NCBI GenBank assembly: GCA_955652255.1
Contig: CATPAW010000215.1
Coordinates: forward strand, 1-15,680
DNA from: an uncultured Chthoniobacterales bacterium
Lineage (GTDB): Bacteria > Verrucomicrobiota > Verrucomicrobiia > Chthoniobacterales > UBA10450
Direction of reading: 5' to 3'
Length of the DNA: 15,680 nt
This document shows, piece after piece, positions 1-6,759 of the stretch (positions within the stretch are counted from its first letter, which is position 1; each line of letters begins with the position of its first letter). A program made the translations under genes and the position numbers. The notes beneath the pieces are model-generated. The model made no database searches. It was not told the origin of the DNA and was given only the letters and a program-made list of their open reading frames with translations.

Positions 1-217
1 CTCCAAATATGCTGGCGATCGCCGCAGGCGATCTGTGCAGATAAATCCCTATGCGATCACCGGGAACGACCCCGGTTTCGATAAGCGCGTGTGCGAGTTG
101 ATTGCTGAGTTTTTCCAGTGCCCCATAAGTGAGAGTCTGATCGAGAAGCCGCACTGCTTCAGCAAAGGGGCGTCGCGCGGCACTCTCGGTCAGTAGTTGA
201 TGTAAGACGTAGGCCAT
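1..217 (-). CDS. AMP-forming acyl-CoA ligase / adenylation enzyme, N-terminal part (runs off the window)
   Basis: The minus strand reads from an ATG at 215-217 to the window edge without a stop, giving 72 residues of an AMP-binding-family N-terminus. It begins MAYVLHQLLTESAARRP, followed by a LTYGALEKLSNQLAHALIE segment and VVPGDRIGIYLHRSPAAIAS. These are the usual opening elements of acyl-CoA synthetases and of NRPS-type adenylation domains: an 'ALTYGEL..LSN.LA..L...GV..GDRV.I.L..S' pattern. Such enzymes activate a carboxylic acid as acyl-adenylate and pass it to CoA or a carrier protein. The start lies 5 bases after the stop of the acyl-CoA dehydrogenase on the same strand, so the two are probably co-transcribed and translationally coupled; I see no clear Shine-Dalgarno. 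The core ATP-binding motifs lie outside the window, so ligase and carrier-loading adenylation enzyme cannot be told apart. Confidence 0.85.
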   Translation of the reverse strand, partial: MAYVLHQLLTESAARRPFAEAVRLLDQTLTYGALEKLSNQLAHALIETGVVPGDRIGIYLHRSPAAIASIFG

Positions 218-222
218 TGGCG

Positions 223-1368
223 CTAAAGACCGAGGTAGGCGGCGAGGATCACTTGCTGGATTTCTGAAGTCCCGGAATAAATACGGCTTGCGAGAGCATC
301 GCGAAGCTGTTTCTCCAGACCCGATTCAACCATGTAGCCGCGCGCTCCATGAAGTTGAATAGCGTCGAGGCAGTTCTGCACCCAGCTTTCACTTATGTGG
401 AGCTTTGTTTCCGAGGGTTCGCTTGTCAGGCGTTTCCGCTGCGATTTCATCCAGGCGCCCCGATATAAGAGCAGCCGGGACGTTTCCAGACGCATGTGCA
501 TCTCGACAAGCTTGTTTGAAACGGATTGGTAGCTGCCAATCGGCTTCCCAAACTGTTCGCGACGCCGTGCGAACTGAATGCACCGCTCCAGCTCCCGCTG
601 CATTGCGCCGACAGCAGGGGCCAGAATGAATGCGCGCTCCCATTCCATGCTCGAGTTAAAAATGGCGCTACCACTGCCCATTTTGCCTAAAAGGTTTTCG
701 TCGGAAGCTGGGCAATCGCGCAACACGAGGTCGCCCATCATGGCGGTGCGCATGCCCATTTTTTCCAGCGGACCATTAACCGTAAGGCCTGGAGTGCATT
801 TCTCGATGAGAAAAGTTGTCAGCCCTTTGTCGCCGAGTGACGCATCGACGGTAGTCATCACCAGAAGTACATCCGCGACGGGAGCGTTCGTGGTCCATGA
901 TTTCTGACCGTTCAACAGCCAGGACGAACCGTTTCTCGTCGCGTTGGTGCGGAGACTGAAAATATCGGAACCCGCCTCCGGTTCGGATACCGAATGAGCG
1001 CCGATACTTTCGCCCGCGATGAAGCGCGGCAACCACTGTTTTTTTTGTTCGGCGCTTCCGAAGATCAGAATGGGCATCTGCATGCTCCAGATTTGAGCGC
1101 CTATCGCGAAGAGCAAACCGTTATCTTCACAGCCATACCCCAGCGCTTCCGTGGCGAGAATCACTTCGAGCATATTGCGGTTGCTACCGCCGTACTCAGC
1201 CGGCAGGGGCAGGCCGAAGATTCCAAATTCCGCGCACTTCTTCCAAGCCTCAGCCGGAAAGTGGCCGCCCCGATCTCGCTCGTTGGCGCCGGGATTCAGT
1301 TCCTGGCGAGCAAACTCGCGAACCGAATCACGAAAAGCCGTTTGCTCTTTTGTTAGCGAAAAATCCAA
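223..1368 (-). CDS. Acyl-CoA dehydrogenase family flavoprotein with an isovaleryl-type catalytic glutamate
   Basis: This is a full-length acyl-CoA dehydrogenase (381 residues, normal for the family), which oxidises an acyl thioester at the alpha-beta carbons using FAD. Visible family marks are the N-terminus MDFSLTKEQ, the signature HSVSEPEAGSD (125-135), WTTNA (158-162), RREQFGKPIGSYQ (269-281) and the C-terminal IYSGTSEIQQ (363-372). The usual catalytic Glu of the 'YEGT' motif is Ser365 here, but Glu244 in MEWERA sits where isovaleryl-CoA dehydrogenase carries its catalytic base, so activity is likely retained with a relocated base. The start is TTG at 1366-1368: no ATG or GTG occurs between it and the upstream in-frame stop, and there is no good ribosome site. 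The gene precedes an acyl-CoA ligase by 5 bases. The pair could serve branched-chain or beta-oxidation, or prepare an unsaturated acyl group for a secondary product or glycan; the sequence does not decide. Confidence 0.93.
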   Translation of the reverse strand: MDFSLTKEQTAFRDSVREFARQELNPGANERDRGGHFPAEAWKKCAEFGIFGLPLPAEYGGSNRNMLEVILATEALGYGCEDNGLLFAIGAQIWSMQMPILIFGSAEQKKQWLPRFIAGESIGAHSVSEPEAGSDIFSLRTNATRNGSSWLLNGQKSWTTNAPVADVLLVMTTVDASLGDKGLTTFLIEKCTPGLTVNGPLEKMGMRTAMMGDLVLRDCPASDENLLGKMGSGSAIFNSSMEWERAFILAPAVGAMQRELERCIQFARRREQFGKPIGSYQSVSNKLVEMHMRLETSRLLLYRGAWMKSQRKRLTSEPSETKLHISESWVQNCLDAIQLHGARGYMVESGLEKQLRDALASRIYSGTSEIQQVILAAYLGL

Positions 1369-1692
1369 GGGTGAGGTCGGCGGAGGGTGCGAGGAAAGTC
1401 AGGAGTTAGTTTAGCCTGCACTCTTGAGCAGCTTTCGCCGGATTGGGCGTCTCCATTCTATATCCGAGAGTTTAATGTGTCCGGCTATACAACAGGTCGA
1501 TCATCGCGTCCGATATACGGCATTCGTTAGAGGCAATCAAAGCTTGGAGAGTGTCAACAACAATCTGCAACACGCGGTATTATTTTGCCAGAAGAAAAGC
1601 CATTCCGATTCAACCTGCTCACAGGGGTCCAGAGAGTGGAGCATGAGTCGGCATAGCACATAGATCACTCCAGTTGCTCGGCACAACGCAAA
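1369..1692. other. Gene-poor spacer upstream of the acyl-CoA operon
   Basis: I see no convincing gene here. One 79-codon plus-strand reading frame (1424-1663) has no recognisable domain and no ribosome site. A minus-strand stretch near 1480-1580 reads as a short helical peptide (…VVDTLQALIAS…) but is closed by stops on both sides. The area presumably holds the promoter of the minus-strand acyl-CoA dehydrogenase operon, although I could not single out a clear -35/-10 pair. Confidence 0.4.
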
Positions 1693-1809
1693 ATGCTACG
1701 ATTCGCCACTGTGGACGGCCAGGCGCTGATCTTTCTTCACATTCCAAAGACAGCGGGAACGACTCTCACGGGCTCATTTAGTGTGATTGGGCTGTGCGAG
1801 AGAGCTTAA
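1693..1809 (+). pseudogene. Truncated start of a sulfotransferase-family gene
   Basis: A 38-codon frame from ATG 1693 to TAA 1807 encodes MLRFATVDGQALIF followed by LHIPKTAGTTLTGSF. The HIPKTAGTT element is the 5'-phosphosulfate (PAPS) binding loop near the N-terminus of bacterial Sulfotransfer_2-type sulfotransferases, which move sulfate from PAPS to carbohydrate or lipid hydroxyls. Family members are normally more than 200 residues; here the frame ends 13 residues after the motif, and I cannot find the 3'-phosphate-binding part downstream in any frame before the hydrolase gene at 1942. It is therefore most likely a deletion remnant. The loop itself is intact, so the loss may be fairly recent. 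A real 38-residue peptide is possible but unlikely. Confidence 0.7.
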
Positions 1810-1900
1810 TGCTCATGGCGAAAACATTCGGATGGCTCTGCGTTCGATCCCGAGGCAAGGACTGTTGAAGCAGCGGAGCGTGGGTGCCGGCCGATTTGTA

Positions 1901-1928
1901 TTGAGCAAGATTGCATCTGCACTATAAC
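1901..1928 (+). promoter_or_regulatory. Candidate sigma70-type promoter of the hydrolase gene
   Basis: TTGAGC (1901-1906) and TATAAC (1923-1928) are separated by 16 bases, close to the TTGACA-N17-TATAAT consensus. The -10 ends 13 bases before the ATG at 1942. The GGAG at 1931-1934 is a well-spaced ribosome site for that ATG but would lie just before the expected transcript start, so promoter and ribosome site partly conflict; one of the two assignments may be wrong. Confidence 0.35.
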
Positions 1929-1941
1929 ACGGAGATATTAG

Positions 1942-2835
1942 ATGCTTCGGCTTATGCGACAGCGACATGGATGGCTGACCTACACACTCGCCGTCGCGGT
2001 CCTGTTGGGGCAGACAGCGCAACCGGTCATGGCGAGGCGTCGCCCTATCGAGGTTGCCAATGCCGCGATTCAGCGAGATTTGATATTTAAGCGCGTCAAC
2101 AGCGCAGTCCTCACGCTCGACCTCTATAGTCCGGAGAATGTCTCGGGTCCGCTGCCAGTGATCGTTTGGATCCACGGCGGAGGCTGGAGCAGGGGCAGAA
2201 AAGAGCAATGTCCGGCTGTTAGTCTGGTGGACGATGGGTACGCCGTGGCGAGCATCGACTACCGCCTTACCAGCGTTGCACCTTTTCCGGCGCAGATCGA
2301 AGATTGTAAGGCTGCCGTGAGATGGCTTCGCGCCAATGCTTCCGCCTATCATCTGGATCCTGACCGGATTGGCGTTTGGGGGAACTCGGCGGGTGGACAT
2401 TTGGCGGCGCTGCTCGGCACGTCCGGCGGGGTGCCGGAGCTAGAAGGGAACGGGGATAATATGCAATATTCGAGCCGGGTTCAAGCCGTGTGTGATGCGG
2501 CTGGCCCGGTAGATCTAGTGGCCGAGATGTCTCCCAAAGCCATGTCTCGCATTGAAGCGTTGCTTGGCGGAGCACTCGAAAAAAATAAATCGAAGGCGAT
2601 AGCTGCCAGCCCTATCCATTATGTCTCAAAAGATGATCCACCTTTTCTGATCGTGCATGGCGAGTTTGACAGGGTGGTACCGGTGGAGCAGAGTCAGCGC
2701 TTTTACGAGGCGCTGCAAAAAGCCGGAGTGAACGCCACGTTGAAGATCTTGCCCCAGCGTGGGCACCAGGCAGCTCTGATTGGCGCCGTCAATGACGCGC
2801 AGGTCTTCTTCGATACCATGCTGAAAAAGCGCTGA
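1942..2835 (+). CDS. Secreted alpha/beta-hydrolase (esterase/lipase, BD-FAE-like)
   Basis: A 297-residue alpha/beta-hydrolase of the carboxylesterase/acylaminoacyl-peptidase-like group. The N-terminus (residues 1-31) has a basic start, a hydrophobic core (LTYTLAVAVLLG) and an alanine-rich end, so export to the periplasm is likely. The oxyanion-hole motif HGGGW is at 78-82. The nucleophile elbow GNSAGGH gives Ser149, the acid is Asp243 in HGEFDRVVP and the histidine is His275 in RGHQA, in the canonical order and spacing. The start has GGAG 7 bases upstream. Such enzymes cleave carboxylic esters, including acetyl or feruloyl groups on glycans. It sits 56 bases before the adaptor-led run on the same strand but does not overlap it, so it may or may not belong to that unit. 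A glycan-deacylating role is inferred from context only. Confidence 0.88.
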   Translation: MLRLMRQRHGWLTYTLAVAVLLGQTAQPVMARRRPIEVANAAIQRDLIFKRVNSAVLTLDLYSPENVSGPLPVIVWIHGGGWSRGRKEQCPAVSLVDDGYAVASIDYRLTSVAPFPAQIEDCKAAVRWLRANASAYHLDPDRIGVWGNSAGGHLAALLGTSGGVPELEGNGDNMQYSSRVQAVCDAAGPVDLVAEMSPKAMSRIEALLGGALEKNKSKAIAASPIHYVSKDDPPFLIVHGEFDRVVPVEQSQRFYEALQKAGVNATLKILPQRGHQAALIGAVNDAQVFFDTMLKKR

Positions 2836-2856
2836 AAGCGTTTCCCAAAAATTCCG

Positions 2857-2886
2857 TGGACGTTACTGCTCGCTTCCTGTCATAAT
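2857..2886 (+). promoter_or_regulatory. Candidate promoter of the adaptor-led run, possibly giving a leaderless mRNA
   Basis: TGGACG (2857-2862) and CATAAT (2881-2886) lie 18 bases apart in the only real gap between the hydrolase and the adaptor gene. The -10 ends 5 bases before the ATG at 2892, so transcription would begin at or next to the start codon. That fits the absence of any Shine-Dalgarno sequence before this ATG. The -35 match is weak. Confidence 0.35.
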
Positions 2887-2891
2887 CCTCC

Positions 2892-4010
2892 ATGCGTAGA
2901 GACCGCTCACGCTCACTGCTTTGGCTGTTGTTGATCGCGCTTCTCCTCGTGGCGCTTGTGGCGGTATGGAAATCGCGAAATTACCAGAGACGCTACACCC
3001 CCCAAGAGGCGCGAAAGGCATCGCTGCCAATCCCCGTCGGCGCGGCGCGCGCGAAGGTCAGCAAGCTGGATGCGACTGTCGGTGCAGGCGGCCAGGTTCT
3101 TCAGTACACGACCATCACGCTCACCTCCCGCATCGCTGCGACGGCGAAGAAGGTTTTAGTCAACGTTGGAGATACGCTCCGCTCCAGCGCGTCGCTCGTC
3201 GAGGATGACAAACGACCGTTTGAAGTTGCGCTGGAGTCTGCGCGGGCAGAGGTGGAATCGGCACGTGTCGCGATGGAGAAAGCTGCCGCGGAGGAAAAGG
3301 CGATGGAAATTTTGAAAGCCAAAGGAATGGCCACGGGATTGGAAGTGAACGACGCACGCGTGACGCTGGCTTCCAAACAAGCCGCTCTCCAGGAGGCGAA
3401 TGTGAAACTGCTTAAGGCACAACTCGACCTCGAAGCCACGCGCGTCAGCTCGCCTGTCAATGGCATCGTGCTTGCTCGCTTCGTCAACTCCGGTGAGCGC
3501 GTTAAGGTCAACCAAATACTCATGCAACTAGGTAATCTAGAGAAAGTCTACTTGCTGGCCCAGGTGCAGGAGGAATCAGTCGGCAACATTTATGAAGGAC
3601 AGCCAGCCGAGGTATTCTTTTCAGCTTACTCGACCACCACATTCCAAGGCAAGATTGAGCATGTCGATCCCCGCATCGACCCAAAAACTCGCGCCTTCAC
3701 GGCCTATGTCACCATCGACAACCCCACTCTGAAGTTAAAGCCGGGGCTGACTGGTTTCGCCCGTGTTCGGCTCGAAAAAACCGCACTGGCGGTTCCGACT
3801 GTGGCCGTCATAAATCCATTCGGTGAGAAGGCCAGTGTCTTCGTGATTAACTCCGACTCACGTGCCGCCCTCACGCCGGTGCGCGTCGGCTTGGAAGCTA
3901 ATGGGATGATGGAAATCGTCAGCGGGTTGAAAGAAGGCAGCCTCGTCGTCACCGCGGGAACCCTTGATTTGAGGAATAATGACCGGGTTCAGGTGGAAAC
4001 CGCTCAATGA
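2892..4010 (+). CDS. HlyD/MexA-type periplasmic adaptor (membrane fusion protein)
   Basis: A 372-residue membrane fusion protein. Such proteins bridge an inner-membrane transporter and a TolC-type outer-membrane channel. Residues 9-26 (LLWLLLIALLLVALVAVW) form one membrane anchor with no lipobox cysteine. A first lipoyl half follows (about 62-105), then a long Ala/Glu/Lys-rich coiled-coil hairpin (about 107-182), the second lipoyl half with TRVSSPVNGIV (183-193), and a beta-barrel domain with VDPRIDPKTRAFTAYV (258-273) and LKPGLTGFARV (282-292) typical of RND-type adaptors. The C-terminal membrane-proximal part contains LKEGSLVVTAG. The stop overlaps the flippase start by 4 bases. The expected pump gene is not next door: a polysaccharide flippase follows instead, and a TolC-family gene comes four genes later. 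The partner inner-membrane protein is thus unknown. Confidence 0.92.
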   Translation: MRRDRSRSLLWLLLIALLLVALVAVWKSRNYQRRYTPQEARKASLPIPVGAARAKVSKLDATVGAGGQVLQYTTITLTSRIAATAKKVLVNVGDTLRSSASLVEDDKRPFEVALESARAEVESARVAMEKAAAEEKAMEILKAKGMATGLEVNDARVTLASKQAALQEANVKLLKAQLDLEATRVSSPVNGIVLARFVNSGERVKVNQILMQLGNLEKVYLLAQVQEESVGNIYEGQPAEVFFSAYSTTTFQGKIEHVDPRIDPKTRAFTAYVTIDNPTLKLKPGLTGFARVRLEKTALAVPTVAVINPFGEKASVFVINSDSRAALTPVRVGLEANGMMEIVSGLKEGSLVVTAGTLDLRNNDRVQVETAQ

Positions 4011-5488
4011 ACCCCTCCCAACGCGTCGCCAAAAACACGGCCTGGATGTTGCTAGCAGGTGGACTGGGCGCCGTGCTGCAGATGTTGGCCGTGCTGCTGG
4101 CCGCGCGAGGCCTGCCGCTCAGCGATTTCGGTACCTTCAACTACCTGCTGTCCTTCGCCACGGTCTTCCAGTTTCTGGCTGATTTCGGCCTCACGAACAT
4201 CCTGGTGCGCGAGGTAGCCCGGCGTCCCGATGACGTCGGGCACCTGCTCGGAAGCGCCAAAGGCCTGATGTGGGTTCTCTTCGCTTGCTCGACAGCGCTT
4301 CTCCTCGGAATCATCCTGCTGCTGGATCTTCCGGCACGGACACAGGAGCAATCCTTCGTCATGGGTCTCGCCAGTCTGACGCTCTTACAGGCTATCAGCT
4401 ATTCCGCCGTGCTGCGGGCGATCGAGGACATGGAATTTAATGCCATCGCCTTCACCCTCCACAAGGGACTTTTCGCCGGCTTCGTTGGTTTGAGTCTGGC
4501 GCTCCATTGGGGGCTATGGGGGGTGGTCGTTTCGCAACTGGCCGCCAGTTTGATCTTTTGGTTTTTCAACTGGGGGGTTGTGAGTTGGCGCGTGGTTCGG
4601 GTTTCGCCCAAGATCGATTTCGCCCTCTGGAAATTTATGCTCCAGGAGGCAGTGCCGCTCGGCAGCGGGCTGGTGCTCCGCCAGTTCGCCTCGCAGGCAG
4701 ATTTCCTGATCCTGATGTGGCTCGTCAATGCGAATGCGCTGGGGTTGTTCAGCGGACCATATCGGATTTTGCTTAGTGTGCGGGTGTTTTCCATGGCGTT
4801 TGCTCTACCCCTTTACCCCGCAATAATTCGCTCAACCGAGGGCACAGCGGAGCAATTTACTGAGTTATATAACCGAGCGATGAAGTGGTTTTGCTGCCTG
4901 AGCGTGCCGGGGGCGGTCTTTTTTATCGTGTGGCCACGGTTGTTGATCAACGCCCTGCTCGGCCAAAAATTCCTCAGCGCAGAATCCACCATGCTATGGT
5001 TCGGAATAGCGTTTGTGCCGATGTTCGTGTCGTCACTCTCCCCGTTCATCTATACCGCGCTGGGACGTCAGGGCGTGTTCTGCCTGGCGATGGTGCTGAC
5101 CGTACTCGTGCGCGTCGGCGCAGACTTGGCGGTCGTCCCGAGTTTAGGTTACATTGGCGGTTGTGTGGTTGCGGCGCTTAGCGAGATCGGGGCGTTTGCG
5201 ATCCTGGCCTACTTTCTGAAACGAAAGGGCCATCCGCTTCGGATCGCCGATTTTTTGGTGAAACCGGTTTTGGCCGGCGTTTTTCTGGCCGCGATCCTCT
5301 TCCCTGCGCGCCAACTCACGCTCTTGGCGGCGTTGCCCATCGCGGCGGCGGGTGGAATCGCCTATATCGGGGCGCTCTTTTTGCTACGGACTTTTTCGGA
5401 TGACGAGTTGTATCTTATGCGCGAAGGTCTCGGTTTTCTTAGCCATTACTTCCACAAATCCCCGAACCAGAGGGAGGGGGAGGCTTGA
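4007..5488 (+). CDS. Wzx-like polysaccharide/lipid-linked oligosaccharide flippase (MOP superfamily)
   Basis: A 493-residue polytopic membrane protein of the polysaccharide biosynthesis/Wzx family, which moves undecaprenyl-linked glycans from the cytoplasmic to the periplasmic face. The opening (SQRVAKNTAWMLLAGGLGAV, then LAARGLPLSDFGTFNYLLSF and LADFGLTNILVREVAR) is the classic start of this family. About 12-14 hydrophobic segments run through the whole protein, with no soluble domain. The ATG overlaps the adaptor stop (ATGA at 4007-4010), with GGTGG 10 bases upstream, so translation is probably coupled. The last codons contain the ribosome site of the next gene. No Wzy polymerase or initiating sugar transferase is visible in the window; they may lie elsewhere. 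The transported molecule cannot be read from sequence. Confidence 0.9.
   Translation: MNPSQRVAKNTAWMLLAGGLGAVLQMLAVLLAARGLPLSDFGTFNYLLSFATVFQFLADFGLTNILVREVARRPDDVGHLLGSAKGLMWVLFACSTALLLGIILLLDLPARTQEQSFVMGLASLTLLQAISYSAVLRAIEDMEFNAIAFTLHKGLFAGFVGLSLALHWGLWGVVVSQLAASLIFWFFNWGVVSWRVVRVSPKIDFALWKFMLQEAVPLGSGLVLRQFASQADFLILMWLVNANALGLFSGPYRILLSVRVFSMAFALPLYPAIIRSTEGTAEQFTELYNRAMKWFCCLSVPGAVFFIVWPRLLINALLGQKFLSAESTMLWFGIAFVPMFVSSLSPFIYTALGRQGVFCLAMVLTVLVRVGADLAVVPSLGYIGGCVVAALSEIGAFAILAYFLKRKGHPLRIADFLVKPVLAGVFLAAILFPARQLTLLAALPIAAAGGIAYIGALFLLRTFSDDELYLMREGLGFLSHYFHKSPNQREGEA
5473..5483 (+). promoter_or_regulatory. Strong ribosome binding site that decides a TTG start
   Basis: A purine run containing GGAGG/GGGAGG ends about 7 bases before TTG 5485-5487. 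The TTG overlaps the flippase stop (TTGA). There is no ATG or GTG nearby in this frame, so this site supports the rare start. Confidence 0.7.
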
Positions 5489-6759
5489 GAATAAGCTATT
5501 GGCCGCTCGGATTTGCGGTCGTCGCGATCAGTCTGGTGGTCCCTTGGTTTGACCCTGTAACGACGCCGCGTTTCAATGCCTTAAATTTCCCCTTCGCGCA
5601 GCCTGCTTATCTCTGGCCACCGCATTTCCTGTTTTTTTCCTACGGGACCGCTGCGATCGTAATTGTTGCGCTGGGCTTTGCCGCCTGGTGGCTGAAAAAA
5701 GGACTGGCGGTCTTCTGTGCAGGGGCGCTGTTGCTATTGTGCGGGATGACCTTTTTCCTACAGATCATGTCGTGGGAGCCGACCTGGCTGAAGGCGGCTG
5801 TGGAAGGTGGACAAGATTTTCAGCACTGTTACCGGTTCGAGGTGGCCTATAGCATCCCAAACGCCGTCGTCGCTTCGCCGGCAAAGGGGCTTTTCGAGCC
5901 TGTTGACACGCTGGCCGACCGCTTTTCGGCTGGCCTGTCGTCACTCGGTGTGGGCTGGTCGTTCTTCGTCGCCGGCGCCATCTGGGTCTGTGCAGCTGGC
6001 CTTCACCGAATGAACGACTGCGCGAGGCTGAAATTTGTGATACCCGCGTTCGCCACTCTTGTTGTGTTGCTTGCAGTATTGCAGCTTTGGCGGCCGATAG
6101 CTGCGGAAGGATATCTAGCGTCCGCCCAAATCGCCGAAGCGCACGGAGCTTTCGCAGATGCTGAGAAGCACCTGCGTCGTGCTATGGAGGTTGATGAGTG
6201 GCAGCACCTGCAACCCACCGTGCTCGTACAGCTCGGGACTCTGTATGAGAAAATGGGCTTGCACAATCGTCCAGAACTCTTTCTTTGCCGGGCCGTGGCG
6301 CTCCAGTTGCGCGGTCTAATCCCGGAGGCACTCTTCCAATATTCCCGTGCGGCTGATGCGGGCGATCCACTGGTGCATCGCATTGCGCTCCAGGAGAAGG
6401 CCCGGCTCGCGTCTCACTACGCGGGCACCCTTTACAGACAAGGGGTTCCCGGCGACGCGTGTCGATACTGGCTGCTCTGCATCGAAGCTTATCCAGATAT
6501 GATCAACGGATTTTTCGGAGCCGGACGGGCCTTCTACGACATGGCCGATTACCCGGCCGCGATAAAATATTTTGAGCCTCTCTTAAAAAAAACATCGCAG
6601 CCAAACCTCCTATCCAACACCGAAAGTTATCTCGGCGACTGTTGGTACAAATTGGGCCATTTGGATAAGGCCCGGAGGTATTATATGGCCTCCCGGGCAT
6701 GGGACGACCGAGCGAATTTCCGAGCGCTTAAGACTCTCACTGAAAGCGACTATAAATGA
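5485..6759 (+). CDS. Polytopic membrane protein with C-terminal TPR domain
   Basis: A 424-residue protein with two parts. The N-terminal half has about five hydrophobic segments (near 7-21, 49-70, 73-92, 155-172 and 184-202). From about residue 206 it is tetratricopeptide-like, with helices of the A/G/Y pattern such as YLASAQIAEAHGAFADAEKH, LVQLGTLYEKMGLH, GFFGAGRAFYDMADYPAAIK and YLGDCWYKLGHLDKARRYY. TPR domains hold protein complexes together, and this one would be tethered to the inner membrane, probably facing the periplasm. The start is TTG overlapping the flippase stop and backed by a strong ribosome site; the stop overlaps the next ATG (ATGA at 6756-6759). I do not recognise a named family for the membrane half. 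By position it could be a scaffold for the flippase and glycosyltransferase on either side. Confidence 0.85.
   Translation: MRISYWPLGFAVVAISLVVPWFDPVTTPRFNALNFPFAQPAYLWPPHFLFFSYGTAAIVIVALGFAAWWLKKGLAVFCAGALLLLCGMTFFLQIMSWEPTWLKAAVEGGQDFQHCYRFEVAYSIPNAVVASPAKGLFEPVDTLADRFSAGLSSLGVGWSFFVAGAIWVCAAGLHRMNDCARLKFVIPAFATLVVLLAVLQLWRPIAAEGYLASAQIAEAHGAFADAEKHLRRAMEVDEWQHLQPTVLVQLGTLYEKMGLHNRPELFLCRAVALQLRGLIPEALFQYSRAADAGDPLVHRIALQEKARLASHYAGTLYRQGVPGDACRYWLLCIEAYPDMINGFFGAGRAFYDMADYPAAIKYFEPLLKKTSQPNLLSNTESYLGDCWYKLGHLDKARRYYMASRAWDDRANFRALKTLTESDYK

Noticed and set aside
1424..1663. A 79-codon plus-strand frame in the spacer
   Set aside because: No ribosome site, no domain, and random-looking composition.
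1813..2400. A 195-codon minus-strand frame over the hydrolase start
   Set aside because: It is opposite a hydrolase with all catalytic motifs, and its translation has no recognisable fold.
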